Shown here: positions 1 to 5,848 of the stretch, piece after piece
Position numbering within the stretch: the stretch's first letter is position 1
Layout: the number at the start of each line of letters is the position of its first letter
Assembly (NCBI GenBank): GCA_018061745.1
Contig: JAGOTN010000027.1
Location: 1 to 6,509 of the forward strand
Reading direction: 5' to 3'
Source: Minisyncoccota bacterium
Lineage (GTDB): Bacteria; Patescibacteriota; Minisyncoccia; Phycocordibacterales; JAACPR01
Length of the DNA stretch: 6,509 bases
The notes under the pieces: generated by a model
The model's input: the letters and a program-made list of their open reading frames with translations, nothing else
The model's database searches: none
What the model was told of the DNA's origin: nothing
Position numbers and translations under genes: made by a program

Positions 1-486
1 CACTTCGGTTTAGCTTTTGAATACTACACACATTTCACTTCTCCAATTCGAAGATACCCAGATTTAGTTGTTCATAGAATTATGGCAAAACTAATTGCAG
101 GAGAATCTATTAGCGATGTTGATGCAATCTTTTTTCAAAAAGTTGCCAATCACGCATCTACACAAGAAGTTGCAGCGCAAGAAGCAGAAAGAGCCTCAAT
201 CAAATACAAACAAACAGAGTTTATGATGAACCATGTCGGCGAAGAATTTGAAGGAATTATTTCTGGTGTTGCTCCATTCGGTTTGTTTGTGATTTTAAAT
301 GACACAGGCGCAGAAGGAATGATTCACATTTCAAAACTTGGTGAAGACTACTGGAACTTAGATGAAAAGAAATACCGAATCGTCGGCGAAAAAACAGGAA
401 AGTTTTTCACTCTTGGAGATAAAATAAAAGTTAAAATTGAAGCAGTAGATTTGGATAATAGAAAGTTGGAGATGCGGTTGGTTTAA
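1..486 (+). CDS. rnr: RNase R, C-terminal fragment (end of RNB domain plus S1 domain)
   Basis: This is the last 161 codons of a 3'-to-5' exoribonuclease of the RNase II/R family, which degrades structured RNA in the cytoplasm. The reading frame is open from base 1, so the gene starts outside the window; the ATG at 82 is an internal Met. The first residues (FEYYTHFTSPIRRYPDLVVH) are the conserved end of the RNB catalytic domain, including the SPIRRYPDL motif. An S1 RNA-binding domain follows at about residues 82-161 (EGIISGVAPFGLFV, then GAEGMIHISKL, then KLEMRLV). The protein stops directly after S1 and lacks the Lys-rich tail of enterobacterial RNase R. RNase II is the alternative, but SPIRRYPDLVVHR followed by one C-terminal S1 domain fits RNase R better. 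It converges with the - strand gene that ends at 524. Confidence 0.93.
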   Translation, partial: HFGLAFEYYTHFTSPIRRYPDLVVHRIMAKLIAGESISDVDAIFFQKVANHASTQEVAAQEAERASIKYKQTEFMMNHVGEEFEGIISGVAPFGLFVILNDTGAEGMIHISKLGEDYWNLDEKKYRIVGEKTGKFFTLGDKIKVKIEAVDLDNRKLEMRLV

Positions 487-503
487 GTTTAGAGATTTAA
501 AAT

Positions 504-522
504 AAAAAATCTCCGCAGAGAT
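504..522 (-). terminator. Weak Rho-independent terminator after the 189-residue ORF
   Basis: On the - strand, just after the TGA stop (526-524), ATCTC (522-518) and GAGAT (513-509) form a 5-bp stem with loop TGCG. TTTTT (508-504), then A and TTTT follow directly. The stem is short and has only two G-C pairs. A second AT-rich inverted repeat, GAGATTT (492-498) with AAATCTC (507-513), lies between the convergent genes but has no U-tract on the + strand, so I see no convincing terminator for rnr. Confidence 0.4.
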
Positions 523-523
523 A

Positions 524-1093
524 TCAGTAAAGTGTTACAACGGGCGTCCGGAAATTAATCCGATGAAATCGATACCACCGAAAGATGACTTCGTCTTTCT
601 TTGTGATTTGATTTTTCCGTGTGCGCACCACAGGAATAACATAATTAAGTCCCTGAAATTTTGTGAAAGCGACAGCGTGCCAGCAAGGAACAACTTCATT
701 TCCAAAGTATTTCCTAAAGATATCGACTGGCAGTCGAGACAAAGCAATTCCAGTTCTCAAATTGAGCAGTCTCATTTGATTGTAATTTTCCTCCAGAAAA
801 AGCTTTCTATAGATCGCAAATGGACAGGTGATATATTCAATTCCGGGTCCTTCCTGCATCTTTTGAGAAATCAGATTTGGTGCCCAAAAAGAATTTCCGT
901 GAACATTCACCAGTTGATGAAGTTCCACATTTTCTAGACTGTGCGTAACAGTGTCACGGTAAAGTCTTTCATTCAACGATGTGTAAACAAAGCCAAGAAA
1001 TCCTTCTGGAAAAAACTCTGAGGGAATTTCACAAAGATAGTCCACATCTATTGAATATACTGAAGCGTTAGCAAGTTTAGCAACAACACTCAT
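524..1093 (-). CDS. Hypothetical protein, 189 residues, not recognised
   Basis: I do not recognise this protein. It is a soluble-looking mixed alpha/beta sequence rich in aromatic and basic residues, with no signal peptide, membrane segment, coiled coil or obvious nucleotide-binding motif. The C-terminal third is basic and aromatic (VRTRKNQITKKDEV, then FRWYRFHRINFR), which might suit nucleic-acid contact, though that is a guess. It has three Cys residues, not arranged as a zinc site. Codon use is more mixed than in the very A/T-biased smc next door. The ATG at 1093 is chosen because a good promoter lies 45-73 nt upstream; there is no clear Shine-Dalgarno sequence. It lies downstream of smc with a 112-bp gap and appears to be its own unit. 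Its length, promoter and plausible terminator argue that it is real. Confidence 0.72.
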   Translation of the reverse strand: MSVVAKLANASVYSIDVDYLCEIPSEFFPEGFLGFVYTSLNERLYRDTVTHSLENVELHQLVNVHGNSFWAPNLISQKMQEGPGIEYITCPFAIYRKLFLEENYNQMRLLNLRTGIALSRLPVDIFRKYFGNEVVPCWHAVAFTKFQGLNYVIPVVRTRKNQITKKDEVIFRWYRFHRINFRTPVVTLY

Positions 1094-1138
1094 AATTTTG
1101 GTTTCTATTTGAAAAAGTTCGGGTTAGTTTCTAAACAA

Positions 1139-1166
1139 AATATATACTTAATCAGCCAAAATGCAA
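1139..1166 (-). promoter_or_regulatory. Predicted sigma-70-type promoter for the 189-residue ORF
   Basis: On the - strand, a -35 box TTGCAT (1166-1161), a 16-nt spacer and a -10 box TATATT (1144-1139) point at the ATG at 1093. The predicted transcript start near 1132 gives a leader of about 38 nt without a Shine-Dalgarno sequence. The -10 region is AT-rich and could be read in a slightly different register (TATATA, 1146-1141). Confidence 0.5.
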
Positions 1167-1172
1167 TCCAAG

Positions 1173-1199
1173 TGCAATTAATAAAAAATTCTAATTGCA
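1173..1199. repeat. Inverted repeat TGCAATTA-N11-TAATTGCA between smc and the 189-residue ORF
   Basis: Perfect 8-bp arms lie at 1173-1180 and 1192-1199, separated by 11 nt. The repeat begins 7 nt after the smc stop and ends 6 nt before the predicted -35 box of the next gene. It could be a regulator-binding site or a weak stem at the end of the smc mRNA. As a terminator it is poor, because its T-run is in the loop rather than after the stem. Confidence 0.45.
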
Positions 1200-1205
1200 A
1201 TACTT

Positions 1206-3437
1206 TTACTTCGCATACTGCACACCCTCATCAAATTTGATTGAAAGTAATTCAGAAGCACCTTGCATCATTGTCACACCATAAATCACACTTGCTCGAG
1301 ACATAGTTTCCCTATTGTGTGTAATCAAAATAAGTTGAGATCTATCAGAAAGTCGCTCGATCATATCAGCGTATTTTTTAGAGTTTGATTCATCAAGCGC
1401 AGCATCTGTTTCATCCAAAATAATAAATGGCGGGGGATTCACAGCAGACATCGCAAAGATTAGCGCAATAGAAGTCAGCGCTCTTTCTCCTCCAGAAAGC
1501 ATCATCAATCCTTTTACTTTTTTTCGTGGTAATGAAATATCAATATCAATTCCCTCCTCTTGATCCAAATCATCTGGCACGCCATTATTATCAAAATCAA
1601 TATCTGTGTCAGACTTTTTGCGTCGCACTTCTGGTCGAACAAGTTTCAAAGCCGCATCTCCACCACCAAACATCAACGCAAAAAACTTTTGAAATTCTTT
1701 ATTTATCAAATCAACTCCTTCTTTAAATCTTTTTGTAATTTCTGTATCGAGTTCTGAAATTAATTGCTTCAAAGAAACAGCAGAATTTTCCAAATCTGTA
1801 ATTTCTTTAATTAAAAATTCATCTCGCTCTGTGACTTCTTCATATTCTTTCAAAACTTCATTGGAAATTCCTCCACCAAGTTCTTCAATACGAATTTTCA
1901 TTTTCTCCAAATTTCTTCTTTTTTCATTTTGAATATCTCGATTTCTTTCTACACCTTCGTCCAAAACTTCTGACTCATAATCAACAGCTTCTCTACCCAC
2001 TAAAACCATGGCTTCAGTTAGCTCTCTTTTAAAATCTTCCTCTACGCGAATCAAAGCAGACTCTTCAATACTTATCCTGTTTAACTCACTCATCAATTGC
2101 CCTTTTTTAGTCTCCATTTCAAAAATATTTCTTTCTACATCGAGCATTGTTGTTTTTGAAGATTCAATTTCTTGTCGTAAATTAAAAATAATATTTTCCA
2201 AAGCTTTTTCTTTTTCTTCTAATTTTTTAGATTTTTCTTGAGATTCTATAATTTTATTTTTTAAATCTTCAATATCTTTAACTAAAGACAAATCTGTTTC
2301 CTGAGGAGCTTTTCGACGTTCTAAAATAAAATTTGAAAGTGCATCTTTGATTTTATTAAGAGCATTTTTTAAAACAGAAATATCAGCATTTTCCACATCA
2401 GAAGAAATTTGATCAATAGTGTTCTTTAGATTTTCAACATCTCTCAAAGAAACATTTACATCTTGTTCTTCTTTCTTTTCTCGTTCAGCAATTCTTTCAA
2501 GTGATTTCAACTCACCTTCAAATTGTCCAATTTCTCTTAACGCATTATTTCTCTCAGAACGAATTCCGGAAAGTTGATTATTCAAATTTGATAAATCATC
2601 TGTTCTTGTGTCTGTTTGTTTTGATTTACTCAACTCTTCTCTTGATGAAACTAAATCATTTTCAATTTTTTCTAATTTATTTTTTGGCTCAACTTTAGCA
2701 TTAGAAATATACAGCTTTGTTACATCAATATATTTTTTCTCAATCGCTAAATATGTTCGATATGTAATTCTTAATTGATCTTTTAATTCTCTAGTTTGCT
2801 CAATTTTTTCAACTTGTTTCTTCAAATATTTAATATGCGGAGCGATCTCTTTTCTCAAAGATTGAACTTGTGCCACATTTTCTTCTGTTTTTTGCAGTCG
2901 TCTTTCACTCTCTACTTTTTTATATTGAAAAACTCGAAGACCCAATGCATCTTCAAGCATTGAGCGTCTTTCTTTTGGAGTTGAATTCAAAATCCTATCA
3001 GCTTCACCTTGAGAAATAATATTATGCCCAGTTGAACCAATATTTGCGCCAGCTAAAAGTTCTGAAATATCTTTCAATCTCACAGAAGAACCATTTATCA
3101 AATAATCATTTACACCATCACGATGAACAACTCTTTCCAAAACAACTTCATCAAAATCCAAATCCAAAGTCCTGTCATTGTTATCTAAAACAATTTTTAC
3201 ACTCGCTTTATTTTGTCTTCCAAGTGCAGTCGTCCCATTAAAAATCAAATCTTCACCTTTCTTCCCACGCATCGATTTAATAGATTGTTCACCCAAAACA
3301 AATCTGAAAGATTCCGCCACATTAGATTTTCCAGAACCGTTTGGTCCCACGATAGATGTAATTGAAGTATCAAAATCCAACCTGCTTTTTTTAGCAAAAG
3401 ATTTAAATCCAGCGATTTCTAAAGCCTTTAATCTCAT
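1206..3437 (-). CDS. smc: Short, hinge-less chromosome segregation SMC ATPase
   Basis: This is an SMC-family ATPase that organises and segregates the chromosome. Counting from the GTG at 3443, the head has the N-terminal AGFKSFAKK motif, Walker A GPNGSGKSN (33-41) and a Q-loop region ISQGEADRIL (143-152). The C-terminal half-head has signature LSGGERAL (649-656), Walker B FIILDE (673-678) and the switch His in ITHN (H709). Two arms of about 195 residues each (about 175-370 and 385-580) flank a short non-coil tip. Bacterial SMCs are usually about 1,150-1,200 residues with a globular hinge; this one is about 743, has no hinge-like domain, and has no Cys that could form a zinc hook. An acidic DxDxNGxxDxxD segment (616-627) interrupts the C-terminal head. 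I chose the ATG at 3437 because it overlaps the rnc stop as ATGA and gives the family-typical N-terminus MRLKALEIAGFKSF; GTG 3443 would add two residues. Confidence 0.93.
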   Translation of the reverse strand: MRLKALEIAGFKSFAKKSRLDFDTSITSIVGPNGSGKSNVAESFRFVLGEQSIKSMRGKKGEDLIFNGTTALGRQNKASVKIVLDNNDRTLDLDFDEVVLERVVHRDGVNDYLINGSSVRLKDISELLAGANIGSTGHNIISQGEADRILNSTPKERRSMLEDALGLRVFQYKKVESERRLQKTEENVAQVQSLRKEIAPHIKYLKKQVEKIEQTRELKDQLRITYRTYLAIEKKYIDVTKLYISNAKVEPKNKLEKIENDLVSSREELSKSKQTDTRTDDLSNLNNQLSGIRSERNNALREIGQFEGELKSLERIAEREKKEEQDVNVSLRDVENLKNTIDQISSDVENADISVLKNALNKIKDALSNFILERRKAPQETDLSLVKDIEDLKNKIIESQEKSKKLEEKEKALENIIFNLRQEIESSKTTMLDVERNIFEMETKKGQLMSELNRISIEESALIRVEEDFKRELTEAMVLVGREAVDYESEVLDEGVERNRDIQNEKRRNLEKMKIRIEELGGGISNEVLKEYEEVTERDEFLIKEITDLENSAVSLKQLISELDTEITKRFKEGVDLINKEFQKFFALMFGGGDAALKLVRPEVRRKKSDTDIDFDNNGVPDDLDQEEGIDIDISLPRKKVKGLMMLSGGERALTSIALIFAMSAVNPPPFIILDETDAALDESNSKKYADMIERLSDRSQLILITHNRETMSRASVIYGVTMMQGASELLSIKFDEGVQYAK

Positions 3438-4123
3438 ATCCACTTTTTAACTTTTAAACCATTCCTTGCAGACTCTTGCTCAGCGTCTTGTTTTGATTTT
3501 CCAACACCAGAAGCTACCAATTCACTACCAATATAAACACCAACTTTAAATTGTTTATCATGATCAGGTCCTGTTTCTTCGAGTGTTTGATAAACAGGAG
3601 TTGTGTTTGAAAATTCTTGAGCTTTTTCTTGAAACTTACTTTTTGCATCAACCCAAAGTGAATTTTCAATTATTTTTTCTGTTCGAGGCAATAGATTTTT
3701 TGAAATAAAAACTCTAGCAGTCTCATATCCTTGATCTAAATAAATCGCACCAATAACAGCTTCAAATGTATTTGCCAAAATTGCTTGTCTTGCTCGTCCA
3801 AGATCTTTCGCTTCACCTTTTGAAAGTAGAAGCTCTTTATTGAAATCAAGCTCACTTGAAACTTCTGAGATTGTAATTGTATTTACAAGCGCTGCGCGAA
3901 TCGCTGTTAGCTCACCTTCATTTCTATCTGGAAATTTTTCATACAAAAATTCAGTTGTTACTAATTCTAAAACAGCATCACCTAAAAATTCCAACCTTTC
4001 ATTGTGTTTCAATTTTGTTCCACGATTTTCATTTATATAAGAACGATGAGTAAAAGCTTGAATCAATAAATTTTTATTATTAAAAACAACTCCTACTAAT
4101 CTTTCTTTATTCTTTGATTCCAT
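3434..4123 (-). CDS. rnc: Ribonuclease III
   Basis: This is the double-strand-specific endoribonuclease that matures rRNA precursors and processes structured mRNA, acting as a dimer in the cytoplasm. At 229 residues it has the usual length. The catalytic domain (about 1-150) carries the family signature NERLEFLGDAVLELV (41-55). E42, D49, E69 and E121 match E. coli E38, D45, E65 and E117. The position equal to the conserved metal-site Asp (E. coli D114) is Asn118, in LANTFEAVIGAIYLD. A double-stranded-RNA-binding domain fills about 157-226, with GPDHDKQFKVGVYIG and GVGKSKQDAEQ as its landmarks. The ATG at 4123 is 2 nt after the nusB-Nudix stop and has no Shine-Dalgarno sequence, so translation is probably coupled. 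Its TGA overlaps the smc ATG. The rnc-smc pairing is common across bacteria. Confidence 0.95.
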   Translation of the reverse strand: MESKNKERLVGVVFNNKNLLIQAFTHRSYINENRGTKLKHNERLEFLGDAVLELVTTEFLYEKFPDRNEGELTAIRAALVNTITISEVSSELDFNKELLLSKGEAKDLGRARQAILANTFEAVIGAIYLDQGYETARVFISKNLLPRTEKIIENSLWVDAKSKFQEKAQEFSNTTPVYQTLEETGPDHDKQFKVGVYIGSELVASGVGKSKQDAEQESARNGLKVKKWI

Positions 4124-4125
4124 AA

Positions 4126-5040
4126 TTAAGCATTTACTTTTTCTTGCATTAAACTTGTTATAGATTGAGTTATCAAAGGCACAATATCATTATAGAAATT
4201 TAATTCAGCAACATCTTTTACTTTAAACCATTTAGCATCATCCAAGCCTCCTTTTCCTTCAGGTAGTTTAATATCTCCAAATTCAGCTTGAACTAAATAA
4301 TAACGAACTTGCTTTCTGTGTTTTCCTTTTTCTGGATGATTTGCAACATATTCAGTTTCTCCCAAAAGAGATTTAACATTTTTAAGATCTAAATTCATTT
4401 CTTCTTTTATAACTCTTTTCAAACCAGCCTCATCATCTTCTCCTTCTGCGAGTCCTCCTTTTGATAAAGTCCAATGTCCAAAAACATCATGCACTAATCC
4501 AAAATAAATTTGTCCGTCATCTTCACAAAAAACTACAGCTCCAACTTTTTCTTCAATTTTCATTTCTTCAAAAGGAATATCTTTTTTCTTTTTATTTGGA
4601 GATTCATCTTCTTTTCCTGGTTCGCCAATTTCTTTATAAACAGCACCAAGTACACCGTTGATAAATTTTCCAGAAGTATCTCCTCCAAAAGCTTTTCCAA
4701 GTTCAATAGCTTCGTTTATTGCAACTTTAGAAGGAACCTCTTTTCTATCAACAAATAAAAGCTCAAAAAGACCCATTCTTAAAATGTTTCTATCAAGTAT
4801 CGCTATTTTATCTAATGGCCAATCTGGAGCTGCTTTTTCAATAATAGAATCAATTTCAACTCTTTTTTCTAAAATACCTCGCAGAATCATCTGCATAAAA
4901 GAAACATCGGAAACACCTGGAGCAAATTCATTAACGTTGCGCAGTAGAACATCTTGAACTGTGCTGTCATTTTTACCGTTGAAGTCCCACTCAAATAAAG
5001 TTTGAAGTACGACCGATCTTGCAAGGTGCCTGTTTGCCAT
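4126..5040 (-). CDS. nusB: NusB antitermination factor fused to a C-terminal Nudix domain
   Basis: Residues 1-137 are NusB, an all-helical RNA-binding factor that with NusE (S10) supports transcription antitermination of rRNA operons. Landmarks are NRHLARSVVLQTLFEWDF (3-20), DWPLDKIAILDRNILRMGLFE (73-93) and VAINEAIELGKAFGGDTSGKF (106-126, conserved NEAVELAK and SGKFVNGVL region). A charged linker (about 138-164) leads to a Nudix domain (about 165-300) with HWTLSKGG followed by the box at 195-217. The box keeps G195, E201, R209, E213 and E214, but V210 replaces the Glu after Arg and N216 replaces the usual Gly. HW-L-KGG resembles Ap4A hydrolase-type Nudix proteins, though the substrate cannot be read. 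The frame runs unbroken through both parts, so this is a real fusion rather than two genes. The ATG at 5040 gives the standard NusB N-terminus. Confidence 0.92.
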   Translation of the reverse strand: MANRHLARSVVLQTLFEWDFNGKNDSTVQDVLLRNVNEFAPGVSDVSFMQMILRGILEKRVEIDSIIEKAAPDWPLDKIAILDRNILRMGLFELLFVDRKEVPSKVAINEAIELGKAFGGDTSGKFINGVLGAVYKEIGEPGKEDESPNKKKKDIPFEEMKIEEKVGAVVFCEDDGQIYFGLVHDVFGHWTLSKGGLAEGEDDEAGLKRVIKEEMNLDLKNVKSLLGETEYVANHPEKGKHRKQVRYYLVQAEFGDIKLPEGKGGLDDAKWFKVKDVAELNFYNDIVPLITQSITSLMQEKVNA

Positions 5041-5047
5041 ATTTTTT

Positions 5048-5056
5048 ATTGTATCA
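5048..5056 (-). promoter_or_regulatory. Possible extended -10 promoter in front of nusB-Nudix
   Basis: The - strand reads TGATACAAT (5056-5048), matching the extended -10 pattern TGnTAnAAT, then only 7 nt (AAAAAAT) before the nusB ATG. No good -35 box is seen at 16-18 nt; TTGTAG (5079-5074) is 20 nt away. If used, transcription would begin at or next to the ATG, giving a leaderless mRNA. Read-through from the rpmF promoter is the alternative source of nusB transcript. Confidence 0.35.
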
Positions 5057-5087
5057 AAGGTTCTAAAATTAATCTACAAAAGAAACA

Positions 5088-5312
5088 CTAAGCTTGTGCA
5101 TTCTTTCTAGCTGTAGATTTTTCAAGTTTTTTAGTTTGCTTTTTTACAAGACTAACAACTTGTAGACCACGATATTTACCAGTAGTTGGACTAGCTCGGT
5201 GTCGCAAGTGAGGAACTTTAGATTCGTCCAAACTAACAGCTGGTTTTTCCAACGCGTGATGTGATCGACGGTTATTTCGATGCCCTTTTGTATGTCTCAT
5301 TCTTACTGTCAT
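5088..5312 (-). CDS. rpmF: Large-subunit ribosomal protein bL32
   Basis: This 74-residue, strongly basic protein is a structural part of the 50S ribosomal subunit. The N-terminus MTVRMRHTKGHRNNRRSHHA lines up with the bL32 start (MAVPKRRTSKSRRRKRRSH in other bacteria). The KVPHLRHRASPTTGKYRG stretch (32-49) corresponds to the region that is a four-Cys zinc ribbon in many bL32 proteins. No Cys is present, so this is the zinc-independent form. The first Met matches the family start; Met5 would cut conserved residues. No Shine-Dalgarno sequence precedes it, and the predicted promoter lies so close that the mRNA leader would be only a few nt. It is the first gene of the apparent rpmF-nusB-rnc-smc cluster, with 47 nt to nusB. 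Confidence 0.93.
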   Translation of the reverse strand: MTVRMRHTKGHRNNRRSHHALEKPAVSLDESKVPHLRHRASPTTGKYRGLQVVSLVKKQTKKLEKSTARKNAQA

Positions 5313-5322
5313 AGTGAGGGAA

Positions 5323-5350
5323 ATTATACACGGATATTGAATATTGGCAA
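5323..5350 (-). promoter_or_regulatory. Sigma-70-type promoter of the rpmF-nusB-rnc-smc cluster
   Basis: On the - strand, -35 TTGCCA (5350-5345), a 16-nt spacer and a perfect -10 TATAAT (5328-5323) face rpmF. Only 10 nt (5322-5313) separate the -10 box from the ATG at 5312. A start 6-7 nt after the -10 box would fall near 5316, leaving a leader of about 4 nt. The promoter sits between the upstream gene's terminator and rpmF, as expected for the head of a transcription unit. Confidence 0.7.
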
Positions 5351-5369
5351 TATATGGGTGGGAAAGAAA

Positions 5370-5397
5370 AAATCCCCCGTTTGGAAACGGGGGATTT
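5370..5397 (-). terminator. Strong Rho-independent terminator of the 133-residue ORF
   Basis: A perfect 13-bp inverted repeat (5370-5382 with 5385-5397; arm AAATCCCCCGTTT) with a GC-rich core and a tiny loop is followed on the - strand by a U-rich tract ending in TTTTTTCTTT (5372-5363). It lies 22 nt after the TGA of the upstream ORF and 20 nt before the rpmF -35 box, so it insulates rpmF from upstream transcription. The + strand side is A/T-rich too, but no + strand gene needs it. Confidence 0.88.
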
Positions 5398-5419
5398 AAC
5401 TTTAAGCCAAGATAACATC

Positions 5420-5821
5420 TCAGCCATTATTGCATCTGAACAGACCATCCGAGATTTCTTCGAAGGTGAATATCTGAGTATAGGCTCCACCTCGCCTGTT
5501 ACGAACATCCTTCAGAGAGACTCTGATACGAACTTGTCTTGGCTTACTGTTTTCGATGCGCCATTTGGTCATAAGCTCATTTTTCTCGACTTCACAAATC
5601 ATGTCGGGATCATCCACCAAACGTTTGAAATTGTGAGCTTCACCGTAGTAAGTCAGATATTTTCTGGTCCAAGGATGCTTCTTCATGAAGTGTTCAGGAT
5701 AGTCATGTTCACTTTTCATGCACTGAGACCAAACAATGAGATCTTTTACGACCTTTATCATGGTTTTTTCAGTGTAGGTTTTTTTGCGTGCCTCAACAGG
5801 CATAATTCCATCTTTTGCCAT
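5420..5821 (-). CDS. Hypothetical protein, 133 residues, not recognised
   Basis: I do not recognise this protein. It is small, soluble-looking and rich in basic and aromatic residues. A probably helical N-terminal half (KKTYTEKTMIKVVKDLIVWS, then EHDYPEHFMKKHPWTRKYLT) is followed by a C-terminal half with alternating, strand-like segments (RQVRIRVSLKDV, then AYTQIFTFEEI). There is no signal peptide, membrane segment or enzyme motif; three Cys residues do not form a metal-site pattern. The start at 5821 is well fixed by a Shine-Dalgarno AAAGGAG 5 nt upstream. It has its own good promoter and a strong terminator, so it is a single-gene unit. Its classical Shine-Dalgarno and more mixed codons contrast with the core cluster beside it, which could mean recent acquisition or simply a different expression mode. 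Confidence 0.8.
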   Translation of the reverse strand: MAKDGIMPVEARKKTYTEKTMIKVVKDLIVWSQCMKSEHDYPEHFMKKHPWTRKYLTYYGEAHNFKRLVDDPDMICEVEKNELMTKWRIENSKPRQVRIRVSLKDVRNRRGGAYTQIFTFEEISDGLFRCNNG

Positions 5822-5826
5822 TCAAT

Positions 5827-5833
5827 CTCCTTT
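5827..5833 (-). promoter_or_regulatory. Shine-Dalgarno site of the 133-residue ORF
   Basis: AAAGGAG on the - strand lies 5 nt before the ATG at 5821 and decides that start. It is the only strong Shine-Dalgarno sequence I find in the window. Confidence 0.8.
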
Positions 5834-5848
5834 GGTTTGATGTTTATT

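Noticed and set aside
492..513. Terminator for rnr on the + strand
   Set aside because: The AT-rich stem GAGATTT/AAATCTC is followed by CGCAGAG with no T-run on the + strand.
563..937. + strand 124-codon open frame opposite the 189-residue ORF
   Set aside because: No family resemblance and no upstream initiation signal; the - strand frame is longer and has a promoter and plausible terminator.
3434..3436. UGA recoded as Gly (as in Gracilibacteria or Absconditabacteria)
   Set aside because: TGA ends rnc right after a complete dsRNA-binding domain and at the smc start, and also ends both orphan ORFs at sensible points. The standard bacterial code explains the window.
1206..3437. SMC shortened by a deletion, frameshift or assembly collapse
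   Set aside because: One intact frame with both head halves, unbroken coil heptads and near-equal arm lengths argues for a functional short form, although a precise in-frame loss during assembly cannot be fully excluded.
5272..5508. - strand 78-codon open frame between rpmF and the 133-residue ORF
   Set aside because: It overlaps the C-terminal part of one gene and the start of rpmF in another frame, and crosses the terminator and promoter. It looks like a shadow frame.
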